Source: Ideonella_A intermedia_A (lineage in GTDB: Bacteria; Pseudomonadota; Gammaproteobacteria; Burkholderiales; Burkholderiaceae_C). From it: a DNA stretch of 64,000 nucleotides. This document shows positions 44,338 to 52,725 of the stretch, in pieces. Made by a program: the position numbers and the translations under genes. A model generated the notes under the pieces. It ran no database searches. It saw nothing but the letters and a program-made list of their open reading frames with translations, and had not been told where the DNA came from. The stretch lies in the NCBI GenBank assembly GCA_943370175.1, contig CALRPU020000009.1:1-64000 (forward strand), given 5' to 3'. The first letter of the stretch is position 1. Each line of letters begins with the position of its first letter.

Positions 44338-45317
44338 AGGCGGCCGCGCTGACGGTGGCGGCCTGGGCCGCTGTGTGGATCGCTTGCGCTGCAGTCCCCG
44401 CGCTCGCGCGCGAACCCACCGTTGACCTCGCCCGGCTGGACCACGGCCTGCAGGCCCGCGCGCTGGCACCGGGCGTGTACGTGGTCGACGGGGCGAACGC
44501 CGATTTCGCGCCGGCCAATGGCTGCAACATCATCAACACCGGCTTCATCGTCACCGAGGCGGGCGTGGTGGTCATCAACACCGGGCCGTCCAAGCGTTAC
44601 GGCGAGCAGCTGCGCTCGCTGATCGCGCGGACCACGGCGCAGCCGGTGGCCCAGGTCGTCCACCTGAACCTGCACCCGGACTACTTCCTGGGCAATCAGG
44701 CCTTCGCCGACGTGCCGCGCCTGGCCACCCCGGTCACGCGCGCTGGCATGGCGCGCGAGGCCAAGGCTTACGAGGACAACCTCTACCGCCTGTGCGGCGA
44801 CTGGATGAAGGGCACGGAGGCCTTGCTGCCCGACCGCGACGTGGACCTGAGCACCGGCGTGTGGGTGGTCGGCGGGCGCCGCCTGCAGCTGCGCGAGCTG
44901 CAGGGCCACACCGACTCCGACCTGGTGATCACCGACCTGGTCAGCGGCGTGAGTTTCGTCGGGGGGCTGGTTTTCGTCGACCGCGTGCCGACCACACCGC
45001 ACGCCCGCATCGGGCCGTGGCTGAGCAGCCTCGAGGCCCTGGAGGCCGCCCGACCAGCGGTCACCGTGCCCAGCCATGGCCCGGTGGTCAGCAACGACCG
45101 CGGGCTGCAGCAAACGCGGCGCTATCTGCAGTGGCTCGACACCAGCTTCGCCCGCCATGCCCGCGAAGGCTGGGAGCCCAGCGAGGTGCTGCGCGCCCCG
45201 GTGCCGCCAGAATTCCGCGCGTGGGCTGCGTTTGCCACCGAGTACGTGCGCAACGTCACGCACCTGTACCCGGCCTACGAGGCGCGGCAGCTGCAGCCTG
45301 TGCCCTCCAAGCGTTGA
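44334..45317 (+). CDS. Quinoprotein relay system zinc metallohydrolase (metallo-beta-lactamase fold)
   Basis: 327 residues with a signal peptide (VAAWAAVWIACAAVPALA). The metallo-beta-lactamase fold is visible in CNIINTGFIVTEAGVVVINTG, the metal loop HLNLHPDYFLGNQAF, LQGHTDSDLVI and VPSHGP. The first metal site departs from HxHxDH: it reads HxxxHPDY. The same variant is typical of the quinoprotein relay subfamily, so it is not a defect. It is coupled to the SoxYZ-like carrier gene and lies upstream of the two-component genes and the PQQ dehydrogenase. Confidence 0.85.
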   Translation: MKAAALTVAAWAAVWIACAAVPALAREPTVDLARLDHGLQARALAPGVYVVDGANADFAPANGCNIINTGFIVTEAGVVVINTGPSKRYGEQLRSLIARTTAQPVAQVVHLNLHPDYFLGNQAFADVPRLATPVTRAGMAREAKAYEDNLYRLCGDWMKGTEALLPDRDVDLSTGVWVVGGRRLQLRELQGHTDSDLVITDLVSGVSFVGGLVFVDRVPTTPHARIGPWLSSLEALEAARPAVTVPSHGPVVSNDRGLQQTRRYLQWLDTSFARHAREGWEPSEVLRAPVPPEFRAWAAFATEYVRNVTHLYPAYEARQLQPVPSKR

Positions 45318-45366
45318 GCGGCCCGAGTCGTCGCGCCGTGTCGCCCGGTCGCCGCGTGAAAAAGAA

Positions 45367-45387
45367 GGGGCGCCATGCTGGCGCCCC
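45367..45387 (-). terminator. GC-rich hairpin with a T-run on the reverse strand
   Basis: A perfect 9-bp stem (GGGGCGCCA with its complement, loop TGC) follows the metallohydrolase gene by 49 bp. On the + strand it is preceded by AAAAAGAA, so the U-tract needed for intrinsic termination appears only for reverse-strand transcripts. It could still stop + transcripts weakly. Confidence 0.4.
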
Positions 45388-45554
45388 CATGAACCAGAGA
45401 ATGTCATTGCAAGCGAGGAAGCGCTGCCGACCCGATGCAATCTAGCGGACCATCGCGCCAGCGTCGCGGGCGAAGCGACCGCCAAACCTGGGAGTAATTC
45501 CCGACGTGCTCGCCGCCCCGTGGTGACCGGTGGGCGCGAAGCGGCGACGGCCCG

Positions 45555-47024
45555 ATGATCGGGACGCCGACCGCATGGCGGGCCGGCGCGCTGGCCCGGT
45601 TGGCGGCCGGTGCCTGGGGATCGGGAGAGCCTGTGGACTTGCGAATTCAGCTGGTGTGGCGCGTGGCCGGCTTGTCCGCCATGCTGTTGGTGGTGTTCTG
45701 TGCGGGTGTCCTGGGGTCGTTGCGCGATGACGTCGCCGACGAGGTCGAGGCATCGTCGCGCCTGGCCGAGCTGATCCAGGCGTCGTGGCAGGCGTCGACC
45801 ACCCCGGACGACGCGCAGGCGATTCGCGCCGTCGAGCGCCTGGTGGCCACGGGTGCGCTGCGCCACGTCGAGGTGTCGGTGGAGCGCGCCGACGGGTCGC
45901 GCCCGGACGTCGCCGTGGCCGCGCCCGCCCACCCGCTGGTGGCCTGGCTGGTCGACCGGCTGCCGACGCCGCCAGCCCTGCAACGAATCCACCGCCTCGC
46001 GCTGGGCTCGACGGTCCTGGTGATCCGACCCAACCCGCGCAGCGAGGTCGCCGAGATCGTTCACGATGCCGCCCGCACGCTGGCCACGCTGGTGCTGTTC
46101 GCTGGCCTCACCGTGGGCGTCACCTGGTTCGCCGCCCACCGGGCGCTGGCCCCGGTGCGCGAGCTGGAGGCCGGTTTGGACCGCATTGCGCAGCGTGCCC
46201 GACCGGCGGGCGACCTGCGTGCCGAGTGGGCCGTGTCGCAGGCCCGCCTGCCGCGGTTCCGGCTGCGCGAGTTCGACCGAATCGCCCGCGCGATCGACGG
46301 CCTGGCGCACCAGCTGGACTTGGCGCGCCAGGCCCAGCACCAGCTCGCACAGCGCCTGATCGCCGTGCAGGAGGCCGAGCGCCATGAGCTCGCCCGCGAG
46401 CTGCACGACGAGATGGGCCAGTCGCTGACCGCCGTCAGCGTCAGCGCGGCCTACATCGACCGGCACGTCGATCGGGCCGACCCGCAAGTGCTTCGCGATT
46501 GCGCGCGCGACATCCTGGGCCAGGTCAAGGCCGTGACGCGCCACATTGGCGACATGCTCGGCCGCCTGCGGCCGCACGGCCTCGAGGGCATGGGCTCGCT
46601 CGCCGCGTTGCGCGAACTGGTCGCCGCCTGGCAGCAGCGGCACACGGGGGTCGCGCTGGACGTGGACTTTCCGCCGGCGTTGCCTGCGTTGCAGCAGCCC
46701 CAGGCGCTGGCGCTGTACCGCGGGCTGCAGGAAGCCTTGACGAATGCGCTGCGCCACAGCGGCGCCCGCCGCGTCAGCGTTCGGCTGCAGCAAGGCGATG
46801 GGGGCCTCACGCTCAGCGTCGAAGACAACGGCGGCGGCCGCGCGGCGGACGTTGAACGCCGCGTGGGCGCGGGCCTGCTGGGCATGGCCGAGCGCGCCGC
46901 CGCGGCGGGCGGCCGGGTGTCGCTGCAAGACGGCGTCGGTGGCCTGCGCGTCGTGGTCCAGCTGCCTGTGACGGCCGAGGCAGAGGCCTCGGCGCACAGC
47001 GGGCCCTTCGGTGCCCTGTCGTGA
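45555..47024 (+). CDS. NarL-type sensor histidine kinase
   Basis: 489 residues. Transmembrane helix 1 (VAGLSAMLLVVFCAGVLG) and helix 2 (LATLVLFAGLTVGVTWFAA) flank a periplasmic sensor segment of about 130 residues. A HAMP-like linker leads to a HisKA_3 domain with the phospho-accepting His284 in ERHELARELHDEMGQ. The ATPase domain contains EALTNALRHSGA, LSVEDNGGG and GLLGMAERAAAAGG. It presumably phosphorylates the response regulator encoded 10 bp downstream. The neighbouring quinoprotein genes suggest an alcohol-related or lanthanide-related signal. Confidence 0.92.
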   Translation: MIGTPTAWRAGALARLAAGAWGSGEPVDLRIQLVWRVAGLSAMLLVVFCAGVLGSLRDDVADEVEASSRLAELIQASWQASTTPDDAQAIRAVERLVATGALRHVEVSVERADGSRPDVAVAAPAHPLVAWLVDRLPTPPALQRIHRLALGSTVLVIRPNPRSEVAEIVHDAARTLATLVLFAGLTVGVTWFAAHRALAPVRELEAGLDRIAQRARPAGDLRAEWAVSQARLPRFRLREFDRIARAIDGLAHQLDLARQAQHQLAQRLIAVQEAERHELARELHDEMGQSLTAVSVSAAYIDRHVDRADPQVLRDCARDILGQVKAVTRHIGDMLGRLRPHGLEGMGSLAALRELVAAWQQRHTGVALDVDFPPALPALQQPQALALYRGLQEALTNALRHSGARRVSVRLQQGDGGLTLSVEDNGGGRAADVERRVGAGLLGMAERAAAAGGRVSLQDGVGGLRVVVQLPVTAEAEASAHSGPFGALS

Positions 47025-47034
47025 GGTGCCTCCC

Positions 47035-47661
47035 ATGATCCGCATCCTGCTGGCCGACGACCACGCCGTGGTCCGCTCCGGCTACCGGCGCCTGCTGGAC
47101 GCCGAGCCCGACATGGTGGTGGTGGCCGAGGCCGCCAACGCGGTCCAGGCCTATGCCGCCGTGGTGGCCGATCCCCCCGACGTGATGGTGCTGGACCTGA
47201 ACCTGGGCGACGGCAGCGGCCTGGCCGTGATGCCCCGCGTGCTGGCGCGCGCCCCGCAGGTCAAGGTGCTGGTCTTCACGATGTACGCCAGCGCCGCTCA
47301 CGCCACCCAGGCCTTGCGCGCCGGTGCCGCTGGCTATTTGACGAAGGCCAGTGACCCCGGGCAGATGATCGACGCGGTGCGCAGTGTTGCGGCGGGCCGG
47401 CAGGTCATCGCGCCGGACGTGGCGCAGGCGATGGCACGCGAGCTGGTGGACGATCGCTCGGCCTTCAACCGCCTGACCCCGCGCGAGTTCGAGGTCGTGC
47501 GGCTACTGGTGAGGGGCGACTCCACGGCGGCCATCGCCGAGCAATTGCATCTGAGCCAGAAGACCGTCTTCAACTACCTGTCGATGATCCGTCAGAAGCT
47601 CCAGGTGGACAGCGACTTCCAGCTCATGCACCTGGCGATCCGTCACGGGCTGGTCGGCTGA
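47035..47661 (+). CDS. LuxR/NarL-type response regulator
   Basis: 208 residues starting at the ATG at 47035. The receiver domain has the acidic pair in LLADDHAVVR, the phosphorylation site Asp54 in VMVLDLNLGDG, and the conserved lysine in GYLTKASDP. The LuxR helix-turn-helix reads LTPREFEVVRLLVRGDSTAAIAEQL. LuxR-type regulators of this kind control PQQ alcohol dehydrogenase genes in pseudomonads, and here a PQQ dehydrogenase gene follows directly. Confidence 0.93.
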   Translation: MIRILLADDHAVVRSGYRRLLDAEPDMVVVAEAANAVQAYAAVVADPPDVMVLDLNLGDGSGLAVMPRVLARAPQVKVLVFTMYASAAHATQALRAGAAGYLTKASDPGQMIDAVRSVAAGRQVIAPDVAQAMARELVDDRSAFNRLTPREFEVVRLLVRGDSTAAIAEQLHLSQKTVFNYLSMIRQKLQVDSDFQLMHLAIRHGLVG

Positions 47662-47671
47662 CCCCGGTGTT

Positions 47672-47720
47672 CCAAAGCGGCTTTGGCCAGTGTTCAAAGC
47701 TGGCACAGCGGCCTTTGAAC
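47672..47720. promoter_or_regulatory. Two inverted repeats upstream of the PQQ dehydrogenase
   Basis: The first is CCAAAG-CGG-CTTTGG (47672-47686). The second is GTTCAAAG (47692-47699) with CTTTGAAC (47713-47720), separated by 13 bases. They lie 11 bp after the response regulator stop and about 180 bp before the dehydrogenase start. They share a CAAAG core. Either they form a terminator-like structure without a T-run, or they are binding sites of the adjacent LuxR-type regulator. Confidence 0.45.
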
Positions 47721-47895
47721 GGGTCGGGTTAACCCCCCTGCGTGGCGGCTCCGAAGGCACGGCGACGGTCGGGATCGCAGGCCGAGCCACTGGTATGCAA
47801 TTTGCCGGGAAGGGTTCCCAGGAACAGGCAGTGCGTCATCCCGACGCGCCCTGCTTCTGAGAATCACAGCGGTTCATACCACCCAAGGAGACTCC

Positions 47896-49731
47896 ATGCG
47901 CAAACACCTTCTGGCCCTGTTGATCGGCGCCGGTCTGAGCTCGATGGGCGCCCACGCCCAGGTCACGCAGGCCATGATCGACAACGACGCGGCCTCGCCC
48001 AACGACATCCTGTCCTGGGGCCTGGGCCCGCAAGGCCAGCGCCACTCGACCTTGAAGGCCGTCAACACCAGCAACGTCAACAAGCTGGTGCCGGCCTGGG
48101 CCTTCAGCTTCGGTGGCGAGAAGCAGCGCGGTCAGGAATCTCAGCCGGTGATCCACAACGGCAAGATGTTCGTCACGGCCTCGTACTCGCGCATCTTTGC
48201 GCTGGACGCCGCCACCGGCAAGAAGCTGTGGAAGTACGAGCACCGCCTGCCCGACGGCATCATGCCCTGCTGTGACGTGATCAACCGTGGCGCCGCGCTG
48301 TACGACAACCTGGTCATCTTCGGCACCCTTGACGCCCAGCTGGTGGCGCTCGACCAGAACACCGGTGACGTGGTCTGGAAGGAGAAGATCGACGACTACC
48401 AGGCCGGCTACAGCTACACCGCCGCGCCGCTGGTGGCCGGGGGCTTGCTGCTGACCGGCGTGTCCGGCGGCGAGTTCGGCGTGGTCGGCCGCGTCGAGGC
48501 GCGCGACCCCAAGACTGGCAAGATGGTCTGGACCCGCCCGGTGGTCGAAGGCCACATGGGCTACACCTTCGACAAAGACGGCAACAAGAAGGAAAACGGC
48601 GTCTCCGGCACCACCGGCGCCACCTGGCCGGGCGACCTGTGGAAGACCGGCGGCGCCACCCCGTGGCTGGGCGGCACCTACGACCCGAAGACCGGCCTGG
48701 CCTATTTCGGCACCGGCAACCCCGCGCCGTGGAACAGCCATCTGCGCAAGGGCGACAACCTCTTCAGCTGCGCCACCGTCGCCATCGACGTGAAGACCGG
48801 CCAGATCAAGTGGCACTACCAGGGCACGCCGAACGACGGCTGGGACTTTGACGGCGTCAATGAGTTCGTCACCTTCGACATGGACGGCAAGCGCGTGGGC
48901 GGCAAGGCCGACCGCAATGGCTTTTTCTATGTGAACGACGCCACCACCGGCAAACTGCTGAACGCCTTCCCCTTCGTCAAGAAGGTGACCTGGGCCACCG
49001 GCATCGACCTGAAGACCGGCAAGCCGAACTTCGTGCCTGAAAACCGCCCGGGCGACCCGACCGCCGGTGCCGACCCGAAGAAGGGCAATGTCGTGTTCTC
49101 CGCGCCGTCCTTCCTGGGCGGCAAGAACCAGATGCCGATGGCCTACAGCCCGCAGACCGGCCTGTTCTATGTGCCGGCCAACGAGTGGGGCATGGAGATC
49201 TGGAACGAGCCGATCACCTACAAGAAGGGTGCGGCCTACCTGGGCGCTGGCTTCACCATCAAGACGGTCAATGACGATTACATCGGTGCGATGCGCGCCA
49301 TCGATCCGAAGACCGGCAAGATCGCCTGGGAGGTCAAGAACAACGCGCCGCTGTGGGGCGGCGTGCTGACGACCGCGGGCAACCTGGTGTTCTGGGGCAC
49401 GCCGGAAGGCTTGCTGAAGGCGGCCGACGCCAAGACCGGCAAGATCCTCTGGGAGTTCCAGACGGGCTCGGGCGTGGTCGCCCCGCCGGTGACCTGGATG
49501 CAGAATGGCGAGCAGTACGTCTCGGTCGTGTCCGGCTGGGGCGGCGCGGTGCCACTGTGGGGCGGCGACGTGGCCAAGAAGGTCAACTACCTCGAGCAAG
49601 GCGGCATGGTATGGGTCTTCAAGATGCCCAAGGGCAGCGGCGGTGGGCAGACGGCCCAGGCGGACGCACCGGCCAAGGTGGCCAAGGTGACCGAGACGGG
49701 CTTGATCAAGGTCTCGACCCACGCCAAGTGA
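47896..49731 (+). CDS. PQQ-dependent alcohol dehydrogenase with lanthanide-type active site
   Basis: 611 residues with a signal peptide (LLALLIGAGLSSMGAHAQ), so it acts in the periplasm. The eight-bladed propeller motifs are present, as is the vicinal disulfide pair Cys125-Cys126 in MPCCDV. The metal-binding stretch YFGTGNPAPWN is seen, then GWDFDGVNE with the catalytic base Asp317. Asp319, two residues further on, is the extra ligand that marks lanthanide-dependent enzymes (XoxF, ExaF, PedH); calcium enzymes have Ala or Ser there. It oxidises a primary alcohol and passes electrons to a cytochrome c, which is not encoded nearby. An AAGGAG site precedes the start. Confidence 0.93.
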   Translation: MRKHLLALLIGAGLSSMGAHAQVTQAMIDNDAASPNDILSWGLGPQGQRHSTLKAVNTSNVNKLVPAWAFSFGGEKQRGQESQPVIHNGKMFVTASYSRIFALDAATGKKLWKYEHRLPDGIMPCCDVINRGAALYDNLVIFGTLDAQLVALDQNTGDVVWKEKIDDYQAGYSYTAAPLVAGGLLLTGVSGGEFGVVGRVEARDPKTGKMVWTRPVVEGHMGYTFDKDGNKKENGVSGTTGATWPGDLWKTGGATPWLGGTYDPKTGLAYFGTGNPAPWNSHLRKGDNLFSCATVAIDVKTGQIKWHYQGTPNDGWDFDGVNEFVTFDMDGKRVGGKADRNGFFYVNDATTGKLLNAFPFVKKVTWATGIDLKTGKPNFVPENRPGDPTAGADPKKGNVVFSAPSFLGGKNQMPMAYSPQTGLFYVPANEWGMEIWNEPITYKKGAAYLGAGFTIKTVNDDYIGAMRAIDPKTGKIAWEVKNNAPLWGGVLTTAGNLVFWGTPEGLLKAADAKTGKILWEFQTGSGVVAPPVTWMQNGEQYVSVVSGWGGAVPLWGGDVAKKVNYLEQGGMVWVFKMPKGSGGGQTAQADAPAKVAKVTETGLIKVSTHAK

Positions 49732-49735
49732 TGAG

Positions 49736-50722
49736 GTGGGCTTGAGCCCGCTGGCCCCGGCCCTGCCGCGCACCGCGCGACCGGGTCGGGTGCTGGTCAC
49801 CGGCGCCAGTGGCCGCGTGGGCCGGGCCATCTGGGTCCGGTTGGCGCACGGCCACGACGTCATCGGCCTGGACCGCGCGCCATCGTCGACGGCCCAGGTC
49901 GTGGCCGACCTGGGCGATGACGTGGCGCTGACCCGGGCGCTGCAGGGCTGCGACGCGCTGGTCCACACGGCGGCCTTGCACGCCCCTCACGTCGACCGCG
50001 TGAACGACGCGGAATTCGAACGCGTCAACGTGGCGGCCACGCGGCGCCTGTTCGAGCTGGCCGCGGGCGCGGGGGTGCGGCGCATCGTGCTCACCAGCAC
50101 CACGGCCTTGTACGGTGACGCGGCCACGCCCCCGGACCGCGCCGGCTGGGTGGACGAGGCCTTGTCTGCGCAGCCGCGCACCATCTACCACCGCAGCAAA
50201 CTGGCGGCCGAGGCGCTGCTGGCCGAGGCGGCCGCCCGCCACGGCCTCGCGGCCACGGTGCTGCGCATGTCGCGCTGCTTTCCTGAGCCGGCGCCGACGA
50301 TGGCCGTGTACCGCCTTCACCGCGGCGTCGACGCGCGCGACGTGGCGCGGGCGCATGAATTTGCGCTGGGCATCGACGAGCCCGGCTTCCGCTGCTGGGT
50401 GGTGTCCGGTGCCACCCCGTTTGAACCGGGCGACGCCCCGGCTTTGCTCAGCGACCCGGCGGCCGTGCTGCGGGAACGCGCCCCGCAGCTGGTCGAGGCC
50501 CTGGCCCGCCGCGGTTGGGCGCTGCCCCGCGCGATCGACCGCGTCTACGTGCCGCGCGCACTGCAGGCGCTGGGCTGGGTCCCCCGCCACGGGCCTGAAG
50601 AGGTGTTGCGGCAATTTGACGAGGAGTCGTCCGAGGTGTTGCCGCCGGAGGCGGCGCACCTTGCGGGTTCGACCGGGTTGGTGGGGTCGACCCCGCAGGC
50701 CGACCCCGCCGCCGCCGACTGA
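49736..50722 (+). CDS. NAD(P)-dependent epimerase/dehydratase (extended SDR)
   Basis: 328 residues from a GTG; the ribosome binding site is weak. The Rossmann motif is VLVTGASGRVGRAIW, the NAD-binding acidic residue follows VIGLDRA, and the active-site Ser/Thr, Tyr and Lys appear in LTSTTALYG and YHRSK. It is an extended short-chain dehydrogenase/reductase acting on a nucleotide-sugar or similar substrate; I cannot name it. It starts 4 bp after the PQQ dehydrogenase stop, so it may be co-transcribed. Confidence 0.85.
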   Translation: MGLSPLAPALPRTARPGRVLVTGASGRVGRAIWVRLAHGHDVIGLDRAPSSTAQVVADLGDDVALTRALQGCDALVHTAALHAPHVDRVNDAEFERVNVAATRRLFELAAGAGVRRIVLTSTTALYGDAATPPDRAGWVDEALSAQPRTIYHRSKLAAEALLAEAAARHGLAATVLRMSRCFPEPAPTMAVYRLHRGVDARDVARAHEFALGIDEPGFRCWVVSGATPFEPGDAPALLSDPAAVLRERAPQLVEALARRGWALPRAIDRVYVPRALQALGWVPRHGPEEVLRQFDEESSEVLPPEAAHLAGSTGLVGSTPQADPAAAD

Positions 50723-50764
50723 GTGTTCGGGGCGGGGCAGGGCGGCACGGTGGCGCTCTGGCGC

Positions 50765-51514
50765 TCAGCCGGCCGGGCGCGGCCGCCGCAGGTCGTCGAG
50801 CGCGGGCACCATCGCCACCACCGCCAGCAGCACGGCCACCGGCAGCGTGAAGCCGTAGCCCACCACTTTGAACCCGTGGGCCCCAGCGATGGCGCCTGCC
50901 ATGAAGAAGGCCAACAGGCCGCCCAGCGTCGCCATGCGGCCCAGGTCGGCGTGCACGTCGGTGCCGGGCTCCGGGTGGCGGTTCCAGTACAGCGCCCGAC
51001 CCAGTTCGATCCCCAGGTCGGTCACGATGCCGGTCATGTGGGTGGTGCGGATGACGGCATTCGACAACTTCGTGACCACGGCGTTCTGCAGGCCCATGAT
51101 GAAGCACAGCAGCACCACGGTGAAGGGCAGCAGCAGGCCTTCGTAGCTGTTCAGCTGCGAGCCCAGCAGGCCGAACACCAGGATCAGTCCGGCCTCGACC
51201 AACAGCGGCAGCGCGTACTCGCTGGACAGGCGCCGGCGGCGGGCATAGTTGACGATCAGCGCGCAGCACACTGCCCCGGCCAGGAACGACAGCACGCCCA
51301 CCGCGGCGTCCACCACCAGCGCCAGGTGGCCCAGCGCGAGGTTGTCCGCCAGGGAAGACAGCATGCCCGTGACGTGCGAGGTGTACTGCTGCACCGCCAG
51401 GAAGCCCCCGGCGTTGATGGCCCCGGCCACGAAGGCGAGCGCGAAGCCGAGCTGGCGGTTGGCGCGCACGCTGCGGTGGCGGCCGGTGAGGAAGCGGGCG
51501 TAGTTCAGCGGCAT
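50765..51514 (-). CDS. DUF1275 (YoaK family) membrane protein
   Basis: 249 residues with six or seven hydrophobic helices. The conserved N-terminal stretch LGFALAFVAGAINAGGFLAV and the motif TSHVTGMLSSLADNLALG identify DUF1275. VVTKLSNAVIRTTHMTGIVTDLG repeats the pattern in the second half. Function is unknown; it sits in the inner membrane. It lies alone between the SDR gene (convergent) and the HD-GYP gene. Confidence 0.88.
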   Translation of the reverse strand: MPLNYARFLTGRHRSVRANRQLGFALAFVAGAINAGGFLAVQQYTSHVTGMLSSLADNLALGHLALVVDAAVGVLSFLAGAVCCALIVNYARRRRLSSEYALPLLVEAGLILVFGLLGSQLNSYEGLLLPFTVVLLCFIMGLQNAVVTKLSNAVIRTTHMTGIVTDLGIELGRALYWNRHPEPGTDVHADLGRMATLGGLLAFFMAGAIAGAHGFKVVGYGFTLPVAVLLAVVAMVPALDDLRRPRPAG

Positions 51515-51567
51515 GGGCGCGGTTCAAGGGGCCGGCCGCTCGGCACGGTGGCCCGGCGTCGTCGGGG

Positions 51568-52725
51568 TCACAGGTCGGCCCATGCCGAATCGGGCCCCAC
51601 GACGCCGTTGCCCCAGCCGAGGTGCCCGGCGCGAAAGCCGTCGGCGATCTGCGCGAAGGTGTCGAAATGCGCAATGAACAGGTCCACCAAGGCCGGCTCG
51701 AAGTGGCTGCCGCGCCCGTTCACGATGGCTTGCTTCACCTCGTCGAGCGGCATCACGGGCTTGTAGGCGCGCGGCGTGGCCAGGGCGTCGAACACGTCGG
51801 CCAGCGCCATGATGCGGGCGGACAGCGGAATCGCCTCGCCGGCGAGCCCGTCCGGGTAGCCGCTGCCGTCCCAGCGCTCGTGGTGCCAGCGGGCGATTTC
51901 CTTGGCCAGCGTCAGGAAGGCCACCGGGCGGTCGACGTCGGCCTCGGCCTGCACGATGGCCTCGTAACCGCGCATGCTGTGCGTCTTCATCACCGCCCAC
52001 TCGTCCGCCGTCAAGGCGCCGGACTTGCGCAGGATGTGGTCAGGAATGCCGACCTTGCCAATGTCGTGCAGCGGCGCCGACCGGGTCAGCAGGTCGATGG
52101 TGCGCGCGTCCAGCTGGGACGCGTAGGCCGGCAAACGCGCCAGCCGCGTCGCCAGCTTGTTCACGTAGGTCTGGGTGCGCAGGATGTGGTCGCCGGTCTC
52201 AGGGTCGCGGGCCTCGGCCAGGTGGGCGAGCGCGCGGATGCCCACCCGCTGCGAGGCGTCGTTGTCCGCCATGCGCCGGTCGACCTCGGCTTCCAAGAAG
52301 GCATTCTGGTCGCGCATCCAGTCGCGGGCGCGCTTGGCGTCCAGCTGGGTGCGCACCCGGGCCAGCAGCACGGCCGGCTGGATGGGCTTGGTGATGTAGT
52401 CGGCCGCGCCGAGGTCCAGGCCGAATTCTTCGTCGCTGGCGTGGGCCAGCGCGGTGATGAAGATCACCGGGATGTCGTGCGTGACGGGGTCGGCCCGCAG
52501 CCGTTTCAACACCTCGTGGCCGTCCATGTCGGGCATCATGATGTCGAGCAGCACCAGGTCGGGCAGCGGTTCGACCTGGGCCACCTGCAGGGCGATGGCG
52601 CCGCTGGTGGCGGCCCGCACGTTGTAGGGCCCGCGCAGCAGGCTGTTCAGCAAGCTCAGGTTGACCGGCTCGTCGTCGACCACCAGGAGCGTGGGCCGCG
52701 GCGCATTGTTGACCTCATCGGGCAT
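51568..52725 (-). CDS. Response regulator with HD-GYP phosphodiesterase domain
   Basis: 385 residues. The receiver domain (about 10-125) has Asp61 in LVLLDIMMPDMDG as the phosphorylation site. A coiled linker leads to an HD-GYP domain with His220-Asp221 in LHDIGKVG and HHERWDGSGYPDG at 281-293, so all motifs for a cyclic-di-GMP phosphodiesterase are intact. It would break down cyclic-di-GMP to GMP in the cytoplasm. Its start overlaps the end of the PilT/PilU-type gene by 11 bp, tying the signal to pilus retraction or surface behaviour. Confidence 0.93.
   Translation of the reverse strand: MPDEVNNAPRPTLLVVDDEPVNLSLLNSLLRGPYNVRAATSGAIALQVAQVEPLPDLVLLDIMMPDMDGHEVLKRLRADPVTHDIPVIFITALAHASDEEFGLDLGAADYITKPIQPAVLLARVRTQLDAKRARDWMRDQNAFLEAEVDRRMADNDASQRVGIRALAHLAEARDPETGDHILRTQTYVNKLATRLARLPAYASQLDARTIDLLTRSAPLHDIGKVGIPDHILRKSGALTADEWAVMKTHSMRGYEAIVQAEADVDRPVAFLTLAKEIARWHHERWDGSGYPDGLAGEAIPLSARIMALADVFDALATPRAYKPVMPLDEVKQAIVNGRGSHFEPALVDLFIAHFDTFAQIADGFRAGHLGWGNGVVGPDSAWADL

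Noticed and set aside
44334..45317. Loss of the metal site in the MBL-fold protein because HxHxDH is absent
   Set aside because: The variant HxxxHPDY spacing is usual in the quinoprotein-associated subfamily, so it is not evidence of inactivation.
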